Positions 1 through 8,619 of a stretch of DNA of 46,659 nt are shown here, piece after piece. The notes under the pieces were generated by a model. It had not been told where the DNA came from. It worked only from the letters and a program-made list of their open reading frames with translations, and did no database searches. Both the position numbers and the translations under genes were made by a program. Where the stretch lies: NCBI GenBank assembly GCA_025774935.1, contig JALGZK010000016.1:51767-98425 (forward strand). The letters are read 5' to 3'. Within the stretch, counting starts at the first letter, position 1. The number at the start of each line of letters is the position of its first letter. Source of the DNA: a bacterium. GTDB lineage: Bacteria > Joyebacterota > Joyebacteria > Joyebacterales > Joyebacteraceae.

Positions 1-67
1 CGAGAAGAGCACGCACTCGCTGGCCAAGAGCTTCGTGGAGACCCTCAACAAGCTCGGCCTGGAGTAG
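1..67 (+). CDS. C-terminal end of an unidentified protein (partial)
   Basis: An open frame enters from the left edge and stops at TAG 65-67, giving about 21 residues that end in N-K-L-G-L-E. A strong terminator starts 10 bases after the stop, which supports a real gene end. Too little remains to name the protein. Confidence 0.6.
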   Translation, partial: EKSTHSLAKSFVETLNKLGLE

Positions 68-77
68 GACGATTCCG

Positions 78-112
78 GGGGGCCGGGACACTTCGTCCCG
101 GCCCCCTTTCTT
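78..112 (+). terminator. Rho-independent terminator of the partial gene
   Basis: A perfect 12-bp GC-rich stem (78-89 with 95-106) closes a 5-base loop and runs into a T-rich tract. It sits between the partial gene and the FG-GAP gene, so the latter probably has its own promoter. Confidence 0.9.
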
Positions 113-139
113 TTTGCCCTCCGCCTGAGTTCCGAATCC

Positions 140-1762
140 ATGAAGAAGCTCACGCTCACGATCACAGCGCTACTCGCCTTCGCCTTGCCTGCGAGCTCCC
201 AGCTCGACGTCCTCGCCACGTGGGACGGCGCGTTCGAGGGGGAGCAGTTCGGGATCGCCGTCGCCATGGGCGGCGACTGGAACGGCGACGGGTACGCGGA
301 CGCGGCGGTCGGCTCGAGCACGAGCGACGAAGGCGGAGCGAACGCCGGCAAGGTGTCGATCTTCCTGGGGCGCCCCGTCGCGCTGTCGACGCCCGACGCT
401 GAGGTCCTCGGGCCGGAGGGAAGCTTCTTCGGGGCGGCGGTCGCGTGGGCCGGCGACGTGGACGACGACGGATACGACGACCTCCTCGTCGGGGCCTACC
501 GCGACACGCAGGCCGGAGCGAACGCCGGGAAGGCGTTTCTCTTCCTGGGAGGGGAGCCGCCGGACACCGAGCCCGACCTCGTGCTCGTCGGTCCCGGTAC
601 AGGCGCCTACTTCGGACGAGCCGTCGCTGGGGCAGGAGACCTGAACGGGGACGGCTTCGCCGACCTCGCGGTCGGCGCCCCGCGCACCGCCAATGGGGAC
701 GTTCACATCTTCCTCGGAGGCGACCCGCCGGACGGCGATGCCGACCTCATCCTCACGGGCGAGGCCGCCGACGACCGGTTCGGCTCATCCGTCGCGGGAG
801 CGGGGAACGCCGACGGCGTTCCGGGTGACGACATCCTGGTTGGCGCGGCCCGCGCCGGGACCGGACGCGTCTGGCAGGGAGCGGCGTATCTCTTCTCCGG
901 AGGCGACGGGATGGACGCAGACCCCGACTGGATCGTCCGAGGCGAGGGTTCAGGCGATCAGCTCGGCACTTCCGTGGCGGCCGCCGGGGACGTGAACGGC
1001 GACGGCGATCCGGACATTCTCGTCGGCGCCCCGTACTGGAACTCGACGGGTGCGCTCGACGCGGGGAGCGCCTACCTCTACTTAGGCGGAGCGCTCCTCG
1101 ACACGACTCCCGACTTCTCGATCGAAGGGACGATCCAGGAGGAGAACGTGGGAAGGAGCGTGGCCGGCTGCGGCGACGTGACCGGGAGCGGGTACGGACA
1201 CATCCTCGCCGGGGCCCCTGGAGGCGGCGACTGGCTGTCGAGACCGGGCAGGGCGTTCCTCTCTCCCGGAGGCGATCCCCCGAACGCGGGCGACACCATC
1301 GAGCTCGTCGGTGAAGCCGACGGCGACCAGTTCGGACACTCCGTGTCCGGGGGCCCGGCCGCGCCATCGTTCGCGGGCGATCCACGTCCTGAAGTCGTCA
1401 TCGGGGCCTGGGCCCACGGCACGACGGGCCAGGCAGCGGCGTACGGACTCGCGGACGGCACGTCGGTCCCCATCGGCGGCAGCTCGTTCGCTCTCTCGCC
1501 GCCCGCCCCGAATCCGGCGACGCTCGGTTCCGTCTTCTCCTTCCAGCTCCCGGTCGCAAGCACGCACATCCGCCTCACGGTGCACGACGTCTCCGGGCGT
1601 CTCGTGAGGGTCCTTGCCAATGGTGTGGTCGGCGCGGGCCGCCACTCCCGCTCCTGGGATCTGACGGACAACGCGGGGAACGCGGTCGCATCCGGCGTCT
1701 ACTTCGCCCACCTGGAGATCGATGGCCTCACCCGGTCCCGCAAGCTCGTCGTCCTCCGCTAG
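140..1762 (+). CDS. Secreted FG-GAP repeat (integrin-alpha-like propeller) protein with FlgD-Ig-type sorting domain
   Basis: 540 residues. A signal peptide (M-K-K then a hydrophobic run to A-L-P-A-S-S) is followed by about seven FG-GAP units spaced roughly 60 residues. Their calcium-binding-like cores read G-D-x-N-G-D-G-x-x-D followed by V-G-A, seen near residues 45, 110, 170, 230, 290, 345 and, degenerate, 415. This predicts a seven-bladed beta-propeller outside the cell. From about residue 450 comes a FlgD-Ig / type-A-like C-terminal domain with D-V-S-G-R-L-V-R, a G-V-Y-F strand and a terminal R-K-L-V-V-L-R. In Bacteroidota-related phyla this domain is cut off during secretion or surface attachment. 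No enzyme motif is seen; ligand unknown. The next gene, a kinase, starts 79 bases downstream. Confidence 0.88.
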   Translation: MKKLTLTITALLAFALPASSQLDVLATWDGAFEGEQFGIAVAMGGDWNGDGYADAAVGSSTSDEGGANAGKVSIFLGRPVALSTPDAEVLGPEGSFFGAAVAWAGDVDDDGYDDLLVGAYRDTQAGANAGKAFLFLGGEPPDTEPDLVLVGPGTGAYFGRAVAGAGDLNGDGFADLAVGAPRTANGDVHIFLGGDPPDGDADLILTGEAADDRFGSSVAGAGNADGVPGDDILVGAARAGTGRVWQGAAYLFSGGDGMDADPDWIVRGEGSGDQLGTSVAAAGDVNGDGDPDILVGAPYWNSTGALDAGSAYLYLGGALLDTTPDFSIEGTIQEENVGRSVAGCGDVTGSGYGHILAGAPGGGDWLSRPGRAFLSPGGDPPNAGDTIELVGEADGDQFGHSVSGGPAAPSFAGDPRPEVVIGAWAHGTTGQAAAYGLADGTSVPIGGSSFALSPPAPNPATLGSVFSFQLPVASTHIRLTVHDVSGRLVRVLANGVVGAGRHSRSWDLTDNAGNAVASGVYFAHLEIDGLTRSRKLVVLR

Positions 1763-1776
1763 CATCAGGAATCCGC

Positions 1777-1805
1777 TGGCAAGCCACACGCCCCTCCCCT
1801 ACAAT
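1777..1805 (+). promoter_or_regulatory. Candidate sigma-70-like promoter of kinase gene 1842
   Basis: TGGCAA (1777-1782), 17-base spacer, TACAAT (1800-1805), 37 bases before the ATG. The same TGGCAAGCC string precedes the -10 box of the kinase at 24783, and TACAAT recurs before the kinases at 30319 and 33353. Confidence 0.55.
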
Positions 1806-1841
1806 CGAGGTGACACTCACGACTCCTGCACGGTGTTGCCC

Positions 1842-4049
1842 ATGATCGGCAAGACGATCTCCCACTACCGGATCACAGAGAAGCTCGGCGAGGGCGGCAT
1901 GGGCGTCGTCTACAAGGCCGAGGACACGAAGCTCGGCCGCACCGTCGCCCTCAAGTTCCTGCCGCCCGGCTCGACCGACGATCCCGACGCCCGGGAGCGC
2001 TTCACCCGCGAGGCGCAGGCGGCGGCCGCGCTCAATCACCCGAACATCTGCACGGTCTTCGAGATCGACGAGGTCGACGGGCGAACGTTCATCGCGATGG
2101 AGCACGTCGACGGCCCGACGCTCCGCGCCGAGATTCGGTCGGGTCCGATGTCGGTCGACAGGGCACTCGACATCGCCGTCGGGATCGCCGAGGCCCTCGA
2201 CGAAGCCCACGCGAGACAGATCGTCCACCGGGACGTCAAACCCGCGAACATCATACTGACCGCGCGCGGGCGCGCGAAGGTCATGGACTTCGGGCTCGCG
2301 AGGCTCGCGGGCTCGGCGCTCCTCACACGTACGGGGACGACAGTCGGCACGGCGGCGTACATGTCGCCGGAGCAGGCGCGGGGACTCGAGGTCGACCGTC
2401 GATCGGACCTCTGGTCGCTGGGCGTCGTCATCTACGAGATGGTCGCCGGGCGGCGTCCGTTCACTGGCGGCAACGAACTCTCGATCCTCCGAGCGATCAT
2501 GACGGACGAGCCGGACAGGCTCGACGTGCACAGAAACGACGCCCCGCCGGCCGTCGTGCGAATCGTCGCCAGGGCGCTCGCGAAGGACGCGTCGGCGCGC
2601 TACGCGAGCGCTTCCGAGCTGCTGCACGACCTCACCGCCGCGCAGGACGAACTCAGTTCGCGATCGAGGACACAGGCATCGGCGGCCGCTGAGCCCGACC
2701 GATCGATCGCGGTCCTCCCGTTTGCCGACATGAGCCCCGACGGCGACCAGGAGTACTTCTGCGACGGCATGGCCGAGGAGATCATCAACGCGCTCACCCA
2801 GCTCGAAGGACTCCGCGTCGTCGCCCGAACGTCCGCCTTCGCATTCAAGGGGAGGAACGAGGACATCCGCGAGATCGGGAGGAAGCTGTCGGTCGGGAAC
2901 CTCCTCGAGGGGAGTGTGCGGAAGGCCGGCGACCGGCTCAGGATCACCGCCCAGCTCATCAACGTGGGCGACGGTTGTCACCTCTGGTCAGAGCGTTACG
3001 ACCGCGAACTCGCCGATGTCTTCGCGATCCAGGACGAGATCACCCTCGCGATCGTCGAGAAGCTCAGAATGAAACTCCTCGGGGACGTCCGCGAGAGGCT
3101 CATCGGGCGACAGACCGAGAGTCTCGAGGCCTACTGGTCGTACCTGCGGGGCCGGCAGCTCTGGACCAAGAGAACCAGTGAGAGCATGGAAGAGGCCATG
3201 GCGTGCTTCGAAAAGGCCATCGCGCTCGACCCGGGCTATGCTCTTGCCTACGATGCGCTCGCTCAGTGCATCGCGGCCTCCGCTCACTACCGCCGTATCC
3301 ACCCGGCCGAGATTCACATGGAGGCGAAGGCCGCGGCCCTCAAGGCACTCGAGCTCGACGAAACGCTCGCCGGACCGCACGCAACGCTTGGCGGGCTTCT
3401 GTGCGAAGGCGAATGGGACTGGGATGGCGCCGAGCGGGGGTTCAAGCGCGCGCTCGAGCTCGACCCGGGACACGCCACCACCCGCCAGTGGTACGCCGAG
3501 CTCCTGCTGCTCCTCGGTCGAACTGATGACGCCATGCGCGAGGCGAAGTTGGCGGTCGAGCTGGATCCGCTGTCGCCCATCATGAACGCTCGCGTGGGAC
3601 TCGTCCTCTACTGCGAACGCAAGTACGAAGACGCGGAGCGTCAGCTCAGAACCGCGATCGCGCTCGACCCGGAGTACCTTCAAACCTACATGTTCCTTGC
3701 CGACGCTCTCGCCAGTCAGTCGCGCCTCGAGGAAGCGGTCGAGGCGGCCCGGAACACCGGGCTCCCCGGGGTGATGGCGTACTTCAAGGGACTCGCAGGC
3801 GACACGGATGCGGCCAGGACGCGCTACGAGGAACTCCTGGAGGAGATGAAGGAGACCTACGTCTGGCCTACGCTCCTCGCGGACCTGTGTCGGGTGACGG
3901 GCGACATGGACACGGCCTTCGAGTGGCTCGAGAAGGCCGCCGATGAGCGCGACGTAAGGCTCCCATACAAGATCCACGGCCCCTGGGGCGACGCCTACCG
4001 GGACGATCCGCGGTTCGCGGAGATCGCCAAGAGAATGGGTCTCGCCTAG
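1842..4049 (+). CDS. Soluble Hanks-type Ser/Thr protein kinase with TolB_N-like and TPR domains
   Basis: 735 residues. The start M-I-G-K-T-I-S-H-Y-R was chosen because four paralogues in the window begin the same way; an in-frame upstream extension would overlap the previous gene. The kinase domain (about 10-270) has G-E-G-G-M-G, catalytic Lys38, H-R-D 129-131 and D-F-G 149-151, so it looks active. About 285-400 is a domain (A-V-L-P-F-x-D-M-S, then R-T-S-x-F, L-E-G-S-V-R-K-A, W-S-E-R) related to the FlgO/TolB N-terminal fold often attached to such kinases and to adenylate cyclases. The rest is TPR repeats. Unlike the kinases at 24783 and 33353, no transmembrane segment separates kinase and sensor parts, so it is probably cytosolic. 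Substrate and signal are unknown. Confidence 0.9.
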   Translation: MIGKTISHYRITEKLGEGGMGVVYKAEDTKLGRTVALKFLPPGSTDDPDARERFTREAQAAAALNHPNICTVFEIDEVDGRTFIAMEHVDGPTLRAEIRSGPMSVDRALDIAVGIAEALDEAHARQIVHRDVKPANIILTARGRAKVMDFGLARLAGSALLTRTGTTVGTAAYMSPEQARGLEVDRRSDLWSLGVVIYEMVAGRRPFTGGNELSILRAIMTDEPDRLDVHRNDAPPAVVRIVARALAKDASARYASASELLHDLTAAQDELSSRSRTQASAAAEPDRSIAVLPFADMSPDGDQEYFCDGMAEEIINALTQLEGLRVVARTSAFAFKGRNEDIREIGRKLSVGNLLEGSVRKAGDRLRITAQLINVGDGCHLWSERYDRELADVFAIQDEITLAIVEKLRMKLLGDVRERLIGRQTESLEAYWSYLRGRQLWTKRTSESMEEAMACFEKAIALDPGYALAYDALAQCIAASAHYRRIHPAEIHMEAKAAALKALELDETLAGPHATLGGLLCEGEWDWDGAERGFKRALELDPGHATTRQWYAELLLLLGRTDDAMREAKLAVELDPLSPIMNARVGLVLYCERKYEDAERQLRTAIALDPEYLQTYMFLADALASQSRLEEAVEAARNTGLPGVMAYFKGLAGDTDAARTRYEELLEEMKETYVWPTLLADLCRVTGDMDTAFEWLEKAADERDVRLPYKIHGPWGDAYRDDPRFAEIAKRMGLA

Positions 4050-4090
4050 TCGGGACTCCCGCCACCGGGTAGCCGAGTGACCCAGACACT

Positions 4091-4126
4091 GAAACGCCCT
4101 CCGCACGAATGCGGAGGGCGCGTTTC
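4091..4126. terminator. Bidirectional hairpin terminator between convergent genes
   Basis: A 9-bp stem (4096-4104 with 4111-4119) is extended across a 2-base bulge by GAAAC/GTTTC. It lies between the kinase and the convergent beta-helix gene and has T-runs on both strands. Confidence 0.75.
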
Positions 4127-4151
4127 GTCTGAACTCATCGGAGCGGCACGT

Positions 4152-5324
4152 CTACGGCCGGTACATCGCTTTGATCCCGCCCCACGTCCTGTGCTCGACC
4201 GGCGACGGACCGCTGCAGGTCTCGCCGTTCGCACCCAGGAGCTCGCTCCAGGCGTTGTTGTCGGGCAGACAGGGCGACGACGCATAGAGCCGGAGGTCGC
4301 CGCTCCACATGTCGCAGAAGAGCGGGTCCACGAAGATGTTGTCGGTGTTGTCCCCGCAGAGCGAGTCGCCGCCCGCGTTCCCGTAGATGCAGCTCCTGGT
4401 GATCGAGAGAGAGGCCGCGGGGTCGCAGTAGACCGTCTCACCCGCGAGCTGATATGAGATGACGGAGTTCACCACGTCGAAGTCGGACCCGGCCTCGCAG
4501 TTGAGTGCCGTGCCCTGCGTCGCCGCGTTCAGAGCGAAGGTGCAGTTCGCGATCGTCGCGGTGACGTTCGCCCCGCTGAAGCCCCCGCAGACCGTCCCGG
4601 AGTTCCCACGGAACACGACGTCCGTCAGCGAGTAGGCCGCGTCGAAGGCCGCGAACCCTCCCACGGTCTCGTAAGCGAGGTTCGACTCGAAGACGACGTT
4701 GTTCAGCGTCGCCGGCGCTCCCTCGCACCGCATCCCGGCGCTCAGTGAGGCGGTATTCTGCACGAACCTCACGTCGTCGAGCGAGAGCGTGCTCCCGCCA
4801 CTCGCCATGATCCCCCCGCCTCGGAGTGCGGTGTTCGCTTCGAACGTCACGTTCTCGACGACGAGATCCGAGCCCTCTGCGCAGTTGATTCCACCTCCGC
4901 CGCTGCTCGCCACGTTGCCGTCGAAGGTGCAGTTCCGGACCGTGACACCAGACGCCGCCTCACACCTGATGCCGCCCCCCCGCTGCGTGCCACCGTTCGT
5001 GATCCTGAATCCCTCGACGACAGAGGCGACGGTCTCGCCGCTGTGGAAGTAGAACCCGCGACCGACGTTCTGGCAGTCGATCGTCGTCGCCGCCGGCCCG
5101 GCCTCAGAGACGAGCGCGAGGTTCACACCCCCGAAATCGATGTCGTGGTTGCCCGGCCCGGAGTAGGTGCCCGGCTCCACAAGCACGGTGTCGCCCTCGC
5201 TCGCGCTGCTGACCGCGAGCTGGATCGTGCCGAAGTCGCTCGGTACGCGGATGACTCCTGCGCCCGCCGCGCTGGCAACGATGATGAGGAAGGCGGCCAC
5301 CGTCAGTCCTGTCAGTCTCCTCAT
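4152..5324 (-). CDS. Secreted right-handed parallel beta-helix protein with T-W-G-x-I-K tail
   Basis: 390 residues. The start M-R-R-L-T-G-L was chosen for its signal peptide and a GGAG ribosome site about 10 bases upstream. The mature part has pectate-lyase-fold/polymorphic-outer-membrane-type repeats: I-x-V-P-x-D-F-x-T-I-Q-x-A at the start, then many units like G-G-G-I-x-C and N-C-T-F. A cysteine-rich module near the end (G-D-S-L-C-G, D-N-I-F-V-D-P-L-F-C, S-S-P-C-L-P) is shared with the protein at 27282-29987. Instead of the FlgD-Ig domain of that relative, this protein stops with R-T-W-G-G-I-K-A-M-Y-R-P, a tail shared with the protein at 37686-38222. No catalytic residues are recognised; role probably surface binding or adhesion. 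Confidence 0.85.
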   Translation of the reverse strand: MRRLTGLTVAAFLIIVASAAGAGVIRVPSDFGTIQLAVSSASEGDTVLVEPGTYSGPGNHDIDFGGVNLALVSEAGPAATTIDCQNVGRGFYFHSGETVASVVEGFRITNGGTQRGGGIRCEAASGVTVRNCTFDGNVASSGGGGINCAEGSDLVVENVTFEANTALRGGGIMASGGSTLSLDDVRFVQNTASLSAGMRCEGAPATLNNVVFESNLAYETVGGFAAFDAAYSLTDVVFRGNSGTVCGGFSGANVTATIANCTFALNAATQGTALNCEAGSDFDVVNSVISYQLAGETVYCDPAASLSITRSCIYGNAGGDSLCGDNTDNIFVDPLFCDMWSGDLRLYASSPCLPDNNAWSELLGANGETCSGPSPVEHRTWGGIKAMYRP

Positions 5325-5424
5325 TCCTGTCTCCACCCGGTTCTTGCCCACGGTGCACCTCCACCCCCGGCCGCTGGCATAGCTCTCCTGCTCGCGGACG
5401 GATCCGCACTTGACATCTTCCGCT

Positions 5425-5453
5425 ATGATACCATTTTTGGGGACCCGATTCAA
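5425..5453 (-). promoter_or_regulatory. Candidate promoter of the beta-helix gene
   Basis: On the minus strand TTGAAT (5453-5448), 17-base spacer, TATCAT (5430-5425), about 100 bases before the chosen start. The spacer contains an A-run in an otherwise GC-rich region. Confidence 0.55.
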
Positions 5454-5532
5454 GTCCGCGTCCGGGCGTGCCACCCCCGACCGGGACTCTTCGGGGGCTC
5501 AGAACGCCCTGTGCCCCTGGAGCACGCGCCGG

Positions 5533-5563
5533 TACAATGGGGCACTCCGGGCGCCGCCCGGAG
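5533..5563 (+). promoter_or_regulatory. Possible -10 box and 5'-UTR hairpin before pta
   Basis: TACAAT at 5533-5538 is followed directly by a perfect 8-bp hairpin with a 3-base loop (5545-5552 with 5556-5563), which would lie at the transcript 5' end. The -35 match is poor (CTGTGC), so this is tentative. Confidence 0.35.
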
Positions 5564-5607
5564 ACGACCGACCCGCCTGCTGCCGCCCCATCCGGAGGCG
5601 TCGACCC

Positions 5608-6612
5608 GTGAGAGACGTGCTTGGGGAGATCAGGGCGAGGGCGAGACGAGCCCCGATGACCGTCGTCCTGCCCGAAGGGCACGACGCGCGGGTGCTCCGC
5701 GCCGCAGCCAGATCCCAGGAGGATGGCCTCGCCCGCATCATCCTACTCGGCGAGTCCCGCTCGATCATCTCGCGCGCAGCCTCCTCCGGTCTCGACATCA
5801 CAGGCGTCGAGATCGTGAATCCGGAGACGTCCGACCTCCTGCCTTACATGGGACGCCTCTACTGCAAGCTCCGCGAGCAGGACTGCATCACGGAAGAGGA
5901 CGGCGTCAGGCTCGTCCGCGACCCGGTCCTCTTCGGGGTCTTCCTGGTCAGTCTCGGTCTCGCCGACGGGTGCGTGGCCGGGGCGGACACCGCGACCGTC
6001 AAGGTACTGCGGGCCGCACTCAACACGATCGGCGTCTCGCCGGGCGTGAGCACGGTGTCCGGGGCCTTCCTCATGGTCGTCCCCGAGGAGCGTAGTGCAG
6101 CGGAGCACGCGCTCTTCTTCGCCGACTGCGCCGTGATGCCGCGCCCGGGCCCGTCGCAGCTGGCGAGCGTCGCGATGGTGACGGCCTCCACCCGTCGAAC
6201 GCTCGTCGGAGACGAGCCCGTCGTCGCGATGCTGTCGTTCTCGACGAAGGGGAGCGCGGCCGTGAAGGAGACCCGCCGGGTCGTCAAGGCGACCAACCGC
6301 GTGCGCGAGGAGGCTCCGGACCTGCGCGTCGACGGCGAGCTCCAAGTCGACGCCGCGCTCGTCCCCTCCATCGCGGAGAGGAAGGTGGGCGCGAGCGAGG
6401 CGGCGGGGCAAGCAAACGTCCTGATCTTCCCCGATCTCGACGCGGGCAACATATGCTACAAGCTCGTCGAGCGGTTGTGCGGAGCGCGCGCGGTCGGGCC
6501 GATCCTCCAGGGCCTCGCGAAGCCCGTGAACGACCTGTCGCGCGGAGCGAGCGTCGACGACATCGTGGACCTCGTCGCGGTCACGGTTGTGCAGGCGCAG
6601 AGCCTGGAGTGA
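5608..6612 (+). CDS. pta: Phosphate acetyltransferase / phosphotransacylase (PTA_PTB family)
   Basis: 334 residues from a GTG start with GGAGG ten bases upstream. It interconverts acetyl-CoA plus phosphate with acetyl phosphate plus CoA in the cytosol. Family features include T-V-V-L-P-E-G near the N-terminus, a V-S-G-A-F-L-M-V-like segment, M-L-S-F-S-T-K-G-S-A, the substrate-site region V-D-G-E-L-Q-V-D-A-A, A-N-V-L-I-F-P-D-L-D-A-G-N and G-P-I-L-Q-G-L-x-K-P. The length matches a minimal catalytic Pta without the DRTGG/BioD-like N-terminal regions of long enterobacterial forms. No acetate kinase gene lies beside it, and phosphate butyryltransferase activity cannot be excluded. A good terminator follows, so it is probably monocistronic. 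Confidence 0.9.
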   Translation: MRDVLGEIRARARRAPMTVVLPEGHDARVLRAAARSQEDGLARIILLGESRSIISRAASSGLDITGVEIVNPETSDLLPYMGRLYCKLREQDCITEEDGVRLVRDPVLFGVFLVSLGLADGCVAGADTATVKVLRAALNTIGVSPGVSTVSGAFLMVVPEERSAAEHALFFADCAVMPRPGPSQLASVAMVTASTRRTLVGDEPVVAMLSFSTKGSAAVKETRRVVKATNRVREEAPDLRVDGELQVDAALVPSIAERKVGASEAAGQANVLIFPDLDAGNICYKLVERLCGARAVGPILQGLAKPVNDLSRGASVDDIVDLVAVTVVQAQSLE

Positions 6613-6686
6613 GCCGCGCGATTCGCGCGGGCCGCCGCGCCGAGGCGAGAACGCGCTCCACGAATGTGCCGGGACACACGAAAGGC

Positions 6687-6717
6687 GGGCAGGACCCGTT
6701 CGGGCCCTGCCCTTTTT
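6687..6717 (+). terminator. Rho-independent terminator after pta
   Basis: A 7-bp stem (6687-6693 with 6706-6712), one mismatch, a further 3-bp stem with a GTTC loop, then five T residues. It separates pta from the convergent flavoprotein gene. Confidence 0.85.
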
Positions 6718-6736
6718 CTCTGCATCCGAACCGCTG

Positions 6737-7303
6737 CTAAGCCCCTACGACGGCTGCCTTCATCTGTGTGACCGCGTCGTCCGCGGCCTCACCCAGCTGG
6801 TCGGGCGTCGTGCAGCCAGGGACGACGTAGTTCCCGGCGTGGCGCAGGAACCCGTACTTCACGAAGCGGTCGAAGCTCTCCTGGATGAGGTCGGCGTTCC
6901 CCTCGACGGGACCGCCGCACGTCACGAGAAGCGCGACGGGTTTGTCATTGATGAGTGACGTGTAGTCCTCCGACCCGTACCCCTTCACGAAGCACAGATG
7001 CCGGTCGAAGAGTGCCTTGATCTGAGCCGGGAACGTCCACATGTAGAGCGGCGTCGCGTAGACGACCGCGTCCGCGTCGAGGATGCTCGAGATCACGCCC
7101 TGCGCGTCGTCCATCTGAACGCACCCGGGCTCGGTGGTGTTCTGCGTACACGCGTAGCACGCGAGGCACCCGCCGATGTTGAGCCCCTGAAGATCGACCC
7201 GCTCGACCTCGTGGCCGTCGTCCAGCGACTTCTCGAACCTCTCGAGCACGGCTGCCGTGTTGCCGTTCGCCCTCGGGCTTCCCTGAATCGTCAGTACCTT
7301 CAC
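6737..7303 (-). CDS. NADPH-dependent FMN reductase / iron-sulfur flavoprotein-like
   Basis: 188 residues from GTG 7303, chosen because AAAGGAG lies 6 bases upstream; an earlier GTG (7324) overlaps the previous stop but has its ribosome site too close. The flavodoxin-like fold is shown by the FMN phosphate loop G-S-P-R-A-N-G-N-T (residues 8-16) and A-x-P-L-Y-M-W further in. Cysteines 46, 49, 52 and 61 (C-x2-C-x2-C-x8-C) resemble the compact motif that holds a 4Fe-4S cluster in iron-sulfur flavoproteins, which transfer electrons between ferredoxin and an oxidant. The gene follows the esterase gene closely (17 bases) and may share its transcript; no functional link is evident. Confidence 0.8.
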   Translation of the reverse strand: MKVLTIQGSPRANGNTAAVLERFEKSLDDGHEVERVDLQGLNIGGCLACYACTQNTTEPGCVQMDDAQGVISSILDADAVVYATPLYMWTFPAQIKALFDRHLCFVKGYGSEDYTSLINDKPVALLVTCGGPVEGNADLIQESFDRFVKYGFLRHAGNYVVPGCTTPDQLGEAADDAVTQMKAAVVGA

Positions 7304-7320
7304 CAGCGTCTCCTTTCGCG

Positions 7321-8619
7321 TCACTCCTCGGTCGTGTCTCTCGAGTCCAACCGTTCCGACGGGAAGAGGAACCTGAGCGCGTCCGGGAACCGCGCGGCCC
7401 AGAACGTCTCATGATGCCTCGCTCCTTCGTCCTCGACTACCATGAGGTCCTCGCCGCGATCGAACCCCTGCGCGACCAACAGGTCGGCGAGCGCGCGAAG
7501 CTCGCCAACGCTGTCGTCCACGCCGTCCGCGTCGCCATCGCTCGGCTGACCCCACTCGCGCGTCCCCATGTCCATGTAGAGCTTCGCGTCCGGCCTGGGC
7601 CGTGACTCCACGTAGCGGAGCAGGTGGTGTTCGTCCCACGGGATGTACGGCGAGAGCGCCGCACCCAGACCGAACGCCTCCGGGTACGCGTAGACCGCGT
7701 AGACCGTGATAAGCCCGCCCAGCGACGACCCCGAGATGCCGGTGTTCGCCGGTCCCGTGAGCGTCCGGAAGCTCCCGTTCACGAACGGCACGAGCACTTC
7801 GATGAACTCCCGGAGGTGCGCATCACCTCCGCCCCCGTCTCCCCCGCGGTCCTTCGCGTCGATCCACGGCGTGTACTCGTAGCTCCGCGCCATCTCCCCG
7901 TTCGCGACGGCCACGACGACGATCGGCCTGATCTCGCCTGCCGCGATGAGCCTCTCGCAGGTCTCGTCGACCTCCCACTCCCCCGCGTAGCTCGACGCGC
8001 GGTCGAAGACGTTCTGTCCGTCGAGCATGTAGAGGACCGGGTAGCGGACGTCAGGACTCGACTCGTAGCCCGGCGGGAGGTAGATCCACACGCGCCGGCC
8101 GTTCAGAAAGCCGGGAACCTCGAGCTTCCTCACGTCCCCGGTGATGGTGCTGTTCATGGGGTCGTTCGCCCAGTTCGCGACCGCGAGTTCGACGACGGCC
8201 GTCTCGGTGACCGTGAGTCTGCGGTTCGAGATCTCCTCGATGTTCGGCCCCTTCTCGACCGTCCCCCATTCCCCCATCGTGAACTTGAACTCGATGGTGC
8301 GGCCCGGCTCGAACGGGATCGTGATCTCGTACGTCCCGTCCCCGGCCGCGTACAGTCGGTGGGCGGAGCTGCCGGGGTTCCAGCTCTGGAAGTCCCCGGC
8401 GATGTAGACGTCGGCCTCCGCCGGGGTGGTCTCCGGTACGGTCACGCGGAACGTGACGTGGGCCATCTCAGCATCCCCATCGTCGGCTTGCCGGTCCCCG
8501 GCAGGCTCGCCAAGGGACCTGGTGCTCCCGGACGCGAGCACAGCGAGAACCGTGAGCTGCACGAGCAGCGCCCTCGCTGCACGTCGCCGGGCCCCGTCGA
8601 ACGGACGGCCGAAGGCCAA
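7321..8619 (-). CDS. Secreted CBM20-like/esterase (enterochelin-esterase fold, CE1-like)
   Basis: 432 residues if it starts at TTG 8619, which has a GGAGG-rich site just upstream; GTG 8670 in the same frame lacks one. A signal peptide (A-L-L-V-Q-L-T-V-L-A-V-L-A) leads to a starch-binding-like beta-sandwich (V-Y-I-A-G-D-F-Q-S-W-N-P-G, then V-E-K-G-P-N and N-R-R). The alpha/beta-hydrolase domain follows: V-P-G-F-L-N-G-R-R-V-W-I-Y-L-P-P-G-Y, L-Y-M-L-D-G-Q-N-V-F-D, nucleophile in G-S-S-L-G-G (Ser about 299), and a probable catalytic His in R-H-H-E-T-F-W. Likely an extracellular carbohydrate esterase. It is a clear paralogue of the gene at 19440-20975 but ends at the catalytic domain (F-L-F-P-S-E), with no sorting domain. 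Confidence 0.85.
   Translation of the reverse strand: MAFGRPFDGARRRAARALLVQLTVLAVLASGSTRSLGEPAGDRQADDGDAEMAHVTFRVTVPETTPAEADVYIAGDFQSWNPGSSAHRLYAAGDGTYEITIPFEPGRTIEFKFTMGEWGTVEKGPNIEEISNRRLTVTETAVVELAVANWANDPMNSTITGDVRKLEVPGFLNGRRVWIYLPPGYESSPDVRYPVLYMLDGQNVFDRASSYAGEWEVDETCERLIAAGEIRPIVVVAVANGEMARSYEYTPWIDAKDRGGDGGGGDAHLREFIEVLVPFVNGSFRTLTGPANTGISGSSLGGLITVYAVYAYPEAFGLGAALSPYIPWDEHHLLRYVESRPRPDAKLYMDMGTREWGQPSDGDADGVDDSVGELRALADLLVAQGFDRGEDLMVVEDEGARHHETFWAARFPDALRFLFPSERLDSRDTTEE

Noticed and set aside
5410-5607. Upstream extension of pta
   Set aside because: The GTG at 5608 has GGAGG at proper spacing and matches the family N-terminus; the extension is unlike Pta.
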